This document shows, piece by piece, positions 37,618 through 44,520 of a stretch of DNA of 44,520 bases. This DNA comes from Terriglobales bacterium (GTDB taxonomy: Bacteria > Acidobacteriota > Terriglobia > Terriglobales > Acidobacteriaceae): positions 1-44,520 of the forward strand of contig DASPRM010000074.1 of NCBI GenBank assembly GCA_035624455.1, written 5' to 3'. Numbering within the stretch: position 1 is the stretch's first letter; each line of letters opens with the position of its first letter. The notes beneath the pieces are model-generated. The model made no database searches, was not told where the DNA came from, and was given only the letters and a program-made list of their open reading frames with translations. The position numbers were made by a program, and so were the translations under genes.

Positions 37618-37687
37618 ACGGGTTCCGTTGTAACCCGTCCGCGCTCAGGATGGAGACCCGACCGCCTTGTCGAGGCTGCGCCTCGAC
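37618..37687. terminator. Hairpins between convergent methyltransferase and ilvC
   Basis: ACGGGTT (37618-37624) pairs with AACCCGT (37632-37638), and GTCGAGG (37669-37675) pairs with CCTCGAC (37681-37687). They lie between two convergent genes and may act as terminators, but neither is followed by a T-run. Confidence 0.35.
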
Positions 37688-37763
37688 CTGAACGAACGGG
37701 GACGTCCGTTCCCACGTGATATTGGGGAACCTGCAGATCCCTCCGTCGTGCCGTTCCCTATTC

Positions 37764-38840
<1,077 letters not shown>

Positions 38841-38852
38841 TTAACTGCCCCA

Positions 38853-38875
38853 CTCAAGCTAAAAGAGGGCTTGAG
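38853..38875 (-). repeat. Hairpin in the ilvN-ilvC gap
   Basis: CTCAAGC pairs with GCTTGAG, and the stem resumes with CCC/GGG after one mismatch. There is no T-run. It could stabilise or process the mRNA between ilvN and ilvC; a partial dispersed repeat lies beside it at 38919-38960. Confidence 0.4.
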
Positions 38876-38918
38876 CGGGTCACCCAGTCCGCTTTCAATT
38901 CCCCGCTATTTTCAGGTT

Positions 38919-38960
38919 GTCATCACGAGCGGCCAGTAGGTCGGGAGGGATCGGCAGTTC
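38919..38960 (+). repeat. Dispersed intergenic repeat, partial copy
   Basis: It begins GTCATCACGAGCGGCCAG, like the left end of the other copies, and then diverges; the right end (CGAAGGACCTTGCG) is missing. Confidence 0.35.
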
Positions 38961-38990
38961 CGCATTTTGGGGAACCGACGCGCTCCGCCC

Positions 38991-39545
38991 CTACACCGAA
39001 TAGGCCACGTCCTCGCCGCCGTCTTCATACACCGTGGAAGTCGTCGCGCTGATGCCGCCCCCCGCATTCTTGCTGCCGCGGGACATGGCTACCCTCCCGG
39101 TGCGCACCATCTCCAGCACACCGTAAGGGCGCAGAACCTCCAGCAGGCCATCGATCTTATCCTCAGTGCCGGTAATCTCGACGATGATGGACTCGGGCGC
39201 AACATCCACCACCCGAGCGCGAAACACGTGTGCCAACTGCAGGATATGCGAGCGATTCTCTCCGGTCGTCTGCACCTTGATCATCGCCAGATCGCGCTTC
39301 ACCGCAGCGGCCGCGCTGATGTCCTCTACTAAGAGCACGTTCACCAGCTTATAGAGGTTGGCTTGCAGGCGAAACGCGCCACCTTCATCGGTATCCACGA
39401 CGATGGTCATGCGCGAGACACCTTCCTTTTCGGTGTGCCCCACCGTCAGCGACTCGATGTTATACGCGCGTCGGCGGAACAGGGACGACACGCGGTTCAA
39501 CACGCCGGGTTTGTTTTCTACGTACACCACGAATGTATGCAACAT
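38991..39545 (-). CDS. ilvN: Acetolactate synthase small (regulatory) subunit
   Basis: A 184-aa protein. The N-terminal ACT domain begins HTFVVYVENKPGVLNRVSSLFRRR, followed by the AHAS small-subunit C-terminal domain (SIIVEITGTEDKIDGLLEVLRPYG). It starts at ATG 39545 after AGAGGA, 8 bp past the ilvB stop; a longer open frame reaching into ilvB is not protein-like. It activates the large subunit and confers valine inhibition. The C-terminal tail of about 20 residues is Gly/Ser-rich and not conserved. Confidence 0.96.
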   Translation of the reverse strand: MLHTFVVYVENKPGVLNRVSSLFRRRAYNIESLTVGHTEKEGVSRMTIVVDTDEGGAFRLQANLYKLVNVLLVEDISAAAAVKRDLAMIKVQTTGENRSHILQLAHVFRARVVDVAPESIIVEITGTEDKIDGLLEVLRPYGVLEMVRTGRVAMSRGSKNAGGGISATTSTVYEDGGEDVAYSV

Positions 39546-39553
39546 AGGTCCTC

Positions 39554-41263
39554 TTACTCGTCCGATCCTGTTTCCCAGATAGGCGCGGGCCGGCGGATCA
39601 TGGCGTGCAGGTCGGCTCCCGCCGGCACCATGGGATACACCGAATCTTCCTGCTCCACGCGGAAGTCGATCAGCGCCGCCGCTGGATGCTGCCGAGTCTC
39701 CTGCACCGTGGGGATCACGTCTTTGCGCTCGCTCACCGTGAAAGAGCGAATGCCGTAAGCATCCGCCAGTTTCGCGAAGTCGGGATTCAACAGCGGCGTG
39801 GCGGCGTAGCGCTTTTCGTAGAAAAATTCCTGCCACTGGCGCACCATGCCGAGGAAGCCATTGTTGATGATGGCGATTTTGACGTCGATCTTCTCCTGCG
39901 CGATCGTAGCCAGCTCGGCCATGGTCATCTGGAAACCGCCATCGCCCACCACCACCCAGACCTCAGCGTCGGGCCGCGCGAACTTGGCTCCGATTGCGGC
40001 GGGAAGTGCGAATCCCATCGTGCCCAGTCCACCCGAGGTAATCAAAGATCGCGGTTGATCGTGGTGGTAATACTGCGCTTCCCACATCTGGTGCTGGCCT
40101 ACATCGGTGACCACCAGGGCCCGGCCCTTGGTCTCGCGCCAAAGATCGTTGATGACGTGCGCTGCGTAAAGATGCCCGCTGTCTGGCAGGTTCTGTATGT
40201 CGCGCACCGCCGAATCGCCCTTCAGCTCGCGAATGTGGCTGAGCCACTCGGAGCGGTCGCGGGTTTCAATGCGCGGCAGCAGCTCCTGCAGCACTTCGCC
40301 CAGATCGCCCAGCAACGCGATGTCCACCTTTACATTCTTGTTGATTTCCGCCGGATCGATCTCTACGTGAATCTTTTTGGCCGTGGGCGCATAAGTCTTC
40401 AGGTTGCCGGTCACGCGGTCGTCGAAGCGCATGCCGAACGCCAGCAGCAGGTCGGCCTCCTGGATCGCGTGATTCACCCACGCTTCTCCGTGCATGCCCA
40501 TCATGCCGAGGTTTAGGGGATGCCCAGCCGGAACACCGCCGATTCCCAGCAGGGTCATGGCAATGGGGATGTGCGCTTTTTCAGCAAAATCCTTCACCAG
40601 ACGAGTCGCGCCGGAGAGAATGACTCCGTGGCCAGCCAGGATCACCGGGCGCTGCGCGCTGTTGATCATCGCCACCGCTTTCTCGTAATCCTCGGCGGCG
40701 GGTGAAAGGTCAGGGCGATACCCGGGCAGCTGTGGCTTGGCCGCCTCCCAATCGAACTTGCAACTGCCCTGCTGGGCATCTTTCGTTATGTCGATCAACA
40801 CTGGACCCGGCCGCCCCGACTGCGCGATGTAGAACGCTTCGCGGATCGTCCGCGCAATGTCTTCCGCATGTGTCACCAGGTAATTGTGCTTGGTGATCGG
40901 CAGGGTCACGCCGGTGATGTCGGTTTCCTGGAAGGCATCGGAGCCAATCAGCTTGCTCCCCACCTGCCCCGTGATGCAGACGATCGGCGAGGAATCCAGC
41001 ATTGCCGTGGCAATGCCGGTAACCATGTTGGTGGCGCCAGGGCCGGAAGTTGCAATCGCAACGCCCACGCCGCCTCCTGCGCGCGCAAAGCCATCGGCCA
41101 TGTGCGTCGCGCCCTGTTCGTGGCGCACCAGGACATGGTGAATGTCATATTTCGTCAGCGCATCATAGGTTGGCAGGATTGCGCCACCGGGATAGCCGAA
41201 TACATGCCGCACACCCTCGCGCAGGAGGCATTCCCAAACAATTTCCGCACCTGTCTTGATCAT
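39554..41263 (-). CDS. ilvB: Acetolactate synthase large (catalytic) subunit
   Basis: A 569-aa ThDP enzyme. The catalytic glutamate is E49 (LVRHEQGATHMADG), and the ThDP-Mg motif is GDGGFQMTMAELATIAQ to NNG. FAD-domain motifs such as GMRFDDRVTGNL mark it as AHAS rather than another ThDP decarboxylase. It condenses pyruvate with pyruvate or 2-ketobutyrate. It overlaps ilvD by four bases (ATGA), indicating coupled translation. Confidence 0.96.
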   Translation of the reverse strand: MIKTGAEIVWECLLREGVRHVFGYPGGAILPTYDALTKYDIHHVLVRHEQGATHMADGFARAGGGVGVAIATSGPGATNMVTGIATAMLDSSPIVCITGQVGSKLIGSDAFQETDITGVTLPITKHNYLVTHAEDIARTIREAFYIAQSGRPGPVLIDITKDAQQGSCKFDWEAAKPQLPGYRPDLSPAAEDYEKAVAMINSAQRPVILAGHGVILSGATRLVKDFAEKAHIPIAMTLLGIGGVPAGHPLNLGMMGMHGEAWVNHAIQEADLLLAFGMRFDDRVTGNLKTYAPTAKKIHVEIDPAEINKNVKVDIALLGDLGEVLQELLPRIETRDRSEWLSHIRELKGDSAVRDIQNLPDSGHLYAAHVINDLWRETKGRALVVTDVGQHQMWEAQYYHHDQPRSLITSGGLGTMGFALPAAIGAKFARPDAEVWVVVGDGGFQMTMAELATIAQEKIDVKIAIINNGFLGMVRQWQEFFYEKRYAATPLLNPDFAKLADAYGIRSFTVSERKDVIPTVQETRQHPAAALIDFRVEQEDSVYPMVPAGADLHAMIRRPAPIWETGSDE

Positions 41264-43002
41264 CGGTACCTTCCTACTGCTTCTTGCTGAATTTTTGTCA
41301 CCGTTTCAGTCCCGGCACGCGCACTCCAATCCGAAGTTGTGGCGCCGTGCGATGCGGACGACACCATCACTGCGTATTTACCCATGACTCCGGTGGGATA
41401 GCGCAGTGCAGGCTGCTTCCAAGCGGACAGCCTCGACTTCAGTTCTGCATCGCTCAGCTCAACCTGCAATTTTCGTGTCGGAATATCGATCTCGATGATG
41501 TCGCCGTCGCGGACGGCGGCAATCGGCCCGCCATAGGCCGCTTCGGGAGCCACATGTCCCGCCATGAACCCATGGGTCGCTCCGGAGAAGCGCCCGTCGG
41601 TGAGCAGAGCTACAGATTCTCCTAGCCCTGCGCCAGTAATCGCCGCTGTTACCGCGAGCATCTCGCGCATTCCCGGACCACCGCGCGGGCCTTCGTAGCG
41701 GATAACCACTACATCGCCAGCCTTGATCTCGCCCGCCTGGACCGAAGCGAACGCCAGGTCCTCGTTGTCGAAAACCCGTGCCGGGCCGCGATGATGCTGG
41801 ATCTCATGCCCGGCGATCTTCATCACGCAGCCATCGGGCGACAGGTTCCCCTTCAGGATTACCAGGCCGCCGTTCGGCTTGATCGGATTGGAAATCGGAC
41901 GGACCACTTCTTGCCCCGGCGCTTCTACTGCCTGGTCGGCTTCCGCGGCCATGGTCTTTCCGCTGACTGTCAGACAATCGCCATTGAGCCGCCCGGCCTG
42001 TTGCAAGCGCTGCGCCAGAAGGCGCGCTCCACCTGCGTGGTACATGTCGGTAGCCATGAAGCGGCCTCCGGGTTTCAGGTCGGCCAGCAAGGGTACGCGC
42101 GCGCTGATGCGATCGAAGTCATCGATATCGAGCTCAATCCCCAGTTCGCTCGCAATGGCAAGGAGGTGCAGAACGGCATTGGTGGATCCCCCGCTGGCGG
42201 CCACACTGGCGATGGCGTTCTCAATCGCCTCGCGCGTGATGATCTGAGAAGGGCGAATATCGCGGCGGAACAGCTCCATCACCATCGCTCCCGCTTCCCC
42301 CCCTACATCTTTCTTATGGCCGTCGAGGGCGGGAACGTCATTGGCCCCCATCGGCGAGATTCCCAGGAATTCGCAGACCGTCGCCATCGTGTTGGCTGTG
42401 AATTGTCCGCCGCAGGCGCCGGCCCCGGGACAGGCGTGATTCTCCAGATCAGCGAGCTCGGCATCAGTCATGCGCCCACGAGCGTGAGCGCCGACCGCTT
42501 CAAAAACATCCTGGATGGAAACATCGTGCCCCTGGAATCGTCCCGGAGCGATCGAGCCGCCATAGAGCATCAGCCCCGGAATATCCAGGCGGCACAGCGC
42601 CATCACCGTTCCCGGGATCGTTTTGTCGCAGCCTGAAAGCGCTACCAGTCCATCGAACAGGTTGCCGCGAGCCACCAACTCGATCGAGTCTGCGATCACC
42701 TCACGGCTTATCAGCGAAGTCTTCATCCCCTCGCTGCCCATAGTGATCCCGTCGGAGATCGAAACCGTGTTGAACTCCATCGGCGTGCCACCTGCCCGCC
42801 GTATGCCTTCCTTCACAGCAGCCCCAAGTTCACGCAGGTGGTAGTTGCACGGTCCCACCTCGATCCAGGTGTTGGCCACGCCGATGATCGGCCGACGGAG
42901 GTCTTCATCGGTGAAGCCTACGGCTTTGAACATGGCCCGGGCAGGCGCCCGGTTTGGCCCCTCGGTGATGGCAGCGCTTCGCCGCTTCGCTTCGTTTGCC
43001 AT
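41260..43002 (-). CDS. ilvD: Dihydroxy-acid dehydratase
   Basis: A 580-aa protein. Cluster cysteines are C52 (GPCNYH), C125 (SGCDKT) and C197 (GACGGQFTANTM). The three-Cys arrangement is that of DHAD; whether it holds [2Fe-2S] or [4Fe-4S] cannot be read from this alone. It makes the 2-keto acids for valine and isoleucine. It is first in ilvDBNC and is preceded by the leader ORF and attenuator (43038-43204) and by the operator shared with leuA. Confidence 0.96.
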   Translation of the reverse strand: MANEAKRRSAAITEGPNRAPARAMFKAVGFTDEDLRRPIIGVANTWIEVGPCNYHLRELGAAVKEGIRRAGGTPMEFNTVSISDGITMGSEGMKTSLISREVIADSIELVARGNLFDGLVALSGCDKTIPGTVMALCRLDIPGLMLYGGSIAPGRFQGHDVSIQDVFEAVGAHARGRMTDAELADLENHACPGAGACGGQFTANTMATVCEFLGISPMGANDVPALDGHKKDVGGEAGAMVMELFRRDIRPSQIITREAIENAIASVAASGGSTNAVLHLLAIASELGIELDIDDFDRISARVPLLADLKPGGRFMATDMYHAGGARLLAQRLQQAGRLNGDCLTVSGKTMAAEADQAVEAPGQEVVRPISNPIKPNGGLVILKGNLSPDGCVMKIAGHEIQHHRGPARVFDNEDLAFASVQAGEIKAGDVVVIRYEGPRGGPGMREMLAVTAAITGAGLGESVALLTDGRFSGATHGFMAGHVAPEAAYGGPIAAVRDGDIIEIDIPTRKLQVELSDAELKSRLSAWKQPALRYPTGVMGKYAVMVSSASHGATTSDWSARAGTETVTKIQQEAVGRYR

Positions 43003-43037
43003 TTCCGGACACCCCTGGGATCGATTTCCGCGATCAA

Positions 43038-43071
43038 ATTAAAAAGCCATCATCCTCAGCGAATGATGGCT
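43038..43071 (-). terminator. Attenuator terminator before ilvD
   Basis: On the minus strand AGCCATCAT (43071-43063) pairs perfectly with ATGATGGCT (43053-43045) around nine bases and is followed by TTTTTAATTT. It lies 36 bp before the ilvD ATG, where a terminator would block the operon. Its left arm also forms part of a competing antiterminator with 43091-43102. Confidence 0.8.
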
Positions 43072-43132
43072 CGGGAAACTTTGTTCTATTCCGGCCTCAT
43101 CCGCTGCCGACTCCAATGGATACTCGAAGGCC
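43063..43132 (-). promoter_or_regulatory. Pause hairpin and antiterminator of the ilv attenuator
   Basis: Segment 1 (GGCCTT, 43132-43127) can pair with GAGGCC of segment 2 (43098-43093). Segment 2 as GGATGAGGCCGG (43102-43091) can instead pair with CCGAGCCATCATTC (43074-43061), giving 12 pairs (one G-U) with two bulged A. This second pairing removes the left arm of the terminator. The leader stop codon lies inside segment 2, so a ribosome finishing the leader would block the antiterminator, whereas one stalled on Val/Leu codons in segment 1 would allow it. Pairings were worked out by eye, not folded. Confidence 0.7.
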
Positions 43133-43204
43133 CACGAGGGGCAGTCGTACCCCTACCCGCGCAAAACCTGCGCTGATGAGTCCGACTGTGCTCTCCATTG
43201 CCAT
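43097..43204 (-). CDS. ilv leader peptide (attenuation)
   Basis: A 35-codon ORF that starts at ATG 43204 with GGAG seven bases upstream and ends at TGA 43097-43099. It contains six Val, four Leu and two Ile (12 of 35), concentrated in the second half (ARVGVRLPLVGLRVSIGVGSG). It precedes a terminator and ilvD, as in the ilv leader of enterobacteria. Its sequence has no resemblance to known leader peptides beyond composition. Its job would be to sense charged Val/Leu/Ile tRNA. Confidence 0.75.
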   Translation of the reverse strand: MAMESTVGLISAGFARVGVRLPLVGLRVSIGVGSG

Positions 43205-43274
43205 GAGTCATCTCCGGCAGCGAGCCGGAAAGAATGTGTGCGTGCAGGTAAGCATACGCCGAATTAGCGATAAG

Positions 43275-43324
43275 GCAAGCTTATAGTTTATTGGGCGAGC
43301 ATAATCGGAACTGATCGTATAAGC
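43275..43324 (-). promoter_or_regulatory. Proposed LysR operator and ilvD promoter
   Basis: GCAAGCTTATAGTT (43275), GCATAA (43299) and TATAAGC (43318) match the leuA/LysR site (35518, 35541, 35560) with one extra base between the first two boxes. On the minus strand TATAAG (43285-43280) could be the -10, giving a leader of about 270 nt that contains the attenuator. The same orientation to the gene is kept at both sites. It lies about 40 bp past the end of the broken hicA. Confidence 0.65.
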
Positions 43325-43364
43325 AGGGCTTTGACGAGGATGATTTCTGGCGTCAGATGGGTCC

Positions 43365-43579
43365 TTATAGGTCTTCCGGTTTTAGGCCGGTGTATTTCCC
43401 GATTTTCCTGAGTGCCACCGGCCCCAGCCTTCCGAATCGTGCCAGGCCCAGGTGTAATCGGGAAATCCTTCTTTTTGGAGTTGGACGTGAGATCCCTTCT
43501 TCTCCGTTTTGGGCCGCCATCCAATCCGCAGAAGCGCCCGATATACCCGGCTCGCCTTGGTGCTCGGCCACTCACTCAC
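43365..43579 (-). pseudogene. hicA: HicA-type toxin, broken by a frameshift
   Basis: The frame from GTG 43579 encodes a HicA-like start (TKASRVYRALLRIGW, then KKGSHVQL with the catalytic His) but runs off after WHDSEG to a stop at 43382. The next frame carries the missing end, LGPVALRKIGKYTGLKPEDL. One extra base near 43427-43432 (giving SEELGPVALRKIGK) would restore a 71-aa protein of normal HicA length. HicA cuts mRNA. Its start overlaps the hicB stop (GTGA). It is either a true 1-base deletion or a sequence error. Confidence 0.72.
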
Positions 43580-43803
43580 AAGAATTGGATTGACTTGGGA
43601 GGCTTTCTAACTTGCTCAGTTCGATCGGCAATTACCCGCAACGCTAGTGCAGTGACTGCCACCTCGGCGCCTTGCTTAGTCTTTCCGTATGCCATGACGC
43701 CGGGAAACTGGGGGATTTCCGCCAACCAGCGGCCGTCAACCTCTTTGTCAAACACAATACGGAACGATTCGCCGCCCTCCGGAGGGATTGGGACAGTGGC
43801 CAT
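43576..43803 (-). CDS. hicB: HicB-type antitoxin
   Basis: A 75-aa protein. FDKEVDGRWLAEIPQFPGVMAYGKTKQGAEVAVTALAL is the partial RNase H-like fold of HicB antitoxins. No separate DNA-binding domain is present, so it is a short form. GGAGG lies just before the ATG. It precedes and overlaps hicA, an order known in some hicBA loci. With hicA broken it may be a relic. Confidence 0.8.
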   Translation of the reverse strand: MATVPIPPEGGESFRIVFDKEVDGRWLAEIPQFPGVMAYGKTKQGAEVAVTALALRVIADRTEQVRKPPKSIQFL

Positions 43804-43959
43804 GACACCTCCACGATGGTAAGCCGTCGCGGAGATCGTTTTGGAACACCAGATGTGATGTCAATTTGATTGCCGTTACCTGGGAATAGAAGTGATGCGA
43901 CTTACCTGTGTCGGCCTCCCTTGCGGTAACTCCCAATCAGCGGTATAAGCGGGGACTCG

Positions 43960-44520
43960 ATGCCAAAGGTTACCCTGTTCATCCCCTGCTTCGTCGATCA
44001 GCTTGCGCCCCAGGTAGGCATCGACATGGTCGAGGTGCTTCGCCGAATCGGGTGCGATCTTTACTTTCCGGTTGAGCAGACCTGCTGTGGGCAGCCCGCC
44101 TTCAATTCCGGATTCTGGGACGAAGCTCGCCCCATCGCCGAACGTTTTGTTCGGATTTTCGAGAATGCAGAGACTATCGTCTGCCCGTCAGGCTCCTGCA
44201 CTACTATGGTGCGGAATTTCTATCGCGACCTGCTGGCAGACAGTCCGCTGCGTGAGCCCGCGGCTGCTCTGGCCAAACGGGTATTCGAGTTCTCCGAATA
44301 CCTGGTCAAAGTCGCAGGCATAGAAGATGTTGGAGCGGAATTTCCGCATCGCGTGACGCTGCACGAAACCTGCCACGCGCTACGCGAATTGCATATAAAA
44401 GTAGAACCCCGAAAGCTCCTATCCAGAGTCCGCGGTCTGGAACTGGTAGAGATGCCGTACGCGGAGGAATGTTGCGGTTTCGGTGGCGCCTTTGCCGTCA
44501 AGTTCGGCATGATTTCAGCC
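43960..44520 (+). CDS. lutA: LutA/LldE-like Fe-S (CCG domain) protein, partial
   Basis: The first 187 residues are present; the gene continues past the window. Two CCG repeats are visible: EQTCCGQPAFNSG (C42, C43) and EECCGFGGAFAVKF (C171, C172), with LHETCHALREL (C138) between. This is the pattern of the lactate utilisation protein LutA (YkgE/LldE), which with LutB and LutC oxidises L-lactate. Related CCG proteins serve glycolate oxidase and heterodisulfide reductase. lutB/lutC would be expected downstream, outside this window. It is divergent from hicB, 156 bp away. Confidence 0.88.
   Translation, partial: MPKVTLFIPCFVDQLAPQVGIDMVEVLRRIGCDLYFPVEQTCCGQPAFNSGFWDEARPIAERFVRIFENAETIVCPSGSCTTMVRNFYRDLLADSPLREPAAALAKRVFEFSEYLVKVAGIEDVGAEFPHRVTLHETCHALRELHIKVEPRKLLSRVRGLELVEMPYAEECCGFGGAFAVKFGMISA

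Noticed and set aside
39546-39836. N-terminal extension of ilvN
   Set aside because: It overlaps ilvB in another frame and does not resemble the ACT subunit; ATG 39545 has a ribosome site.
39605-40516. 303-codon plus-strand frame
   Set aside because: It is antisense to ilvB, with no recognisable domain.

Overview
The window is GC-rich bacterial DNA that fits an Acidobacteriota (Terriglobia-like) chromosome. This assignment is an inference. It rests on a VWFA-type secreted protein of the kind abundant in Acidobacteria, two PEP-CTERM proteins, an alternative complex III / caa3 oxidase cluster, and a dispersed family of intergenic repeats. No tRNA, rRNA, CRISPR array or transposase was seen.

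Layout. Positions 1-600 hold a terminator from an upstream gene and a repeat-rich gap. Positions 603-12038 carry a class III cyclase-like protein, an S41-like secreted protein, a TonB-like protein (minus strand), a small secreted protein, an NDP-forming acyl-CoA synthetase fused to a GNAT acetyltransferase, and an aldehyde dehydrogenase. Positions 12341-25039 form one tightly packed respiratory operon: actA-actB-actC-actD-actE-actF, a 178-aa membrane-anchored protein, SCO1, and cytochrome oxidase subunits II (with a fused cytochrome c), I, III and IV. Together these would take electrons from quinol through alternative complex III to an A2-type caa3 oxidase. Positions 25234-30349 carry a zinc-ribbon membrane protein, an outer-membrane barrel protein, two PEP-CTERM proteins and a VWFA protein.

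Positions 30806-43324 are a branched-chain amino acid locus. leuABCD and ilvDBNC both lie on the minus strand. Between them, on the plus strand, are a LysR-type regulator divergent from leuA and a membrane-anchored methyltransferase. After this come a hicB antitoxin with a frameshifted hicA (minus) and the start of a LutA-like Fe-S protein that runs off the window.

The strongest new signal is regulatory. (1) Upstream of ilvD there is what looks like a complete translation-coupled attenuator: a 35-codon leader ORF rich in Val/Leu/Ile codons with its own Shine-Dalgarno, a pause hairpin, a 12-pair antiterminator overlapping the leader stop codon, and a competing 9-bp terminator followed by a T-run. 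(2) The same ~50-bp three-part motif (GCAAGCTTATAGTT, GCATAA, TATAAGC, spacing differing by one base) lies in the leuA/LysR divergent promoter and upstream of the ilvD leader, which suggests that the LysR protein co-regulates both operons. LeuA itself is short and lacks the usual C-terminal leucine-feedback domain, so transcriptional control may carry more of the load.
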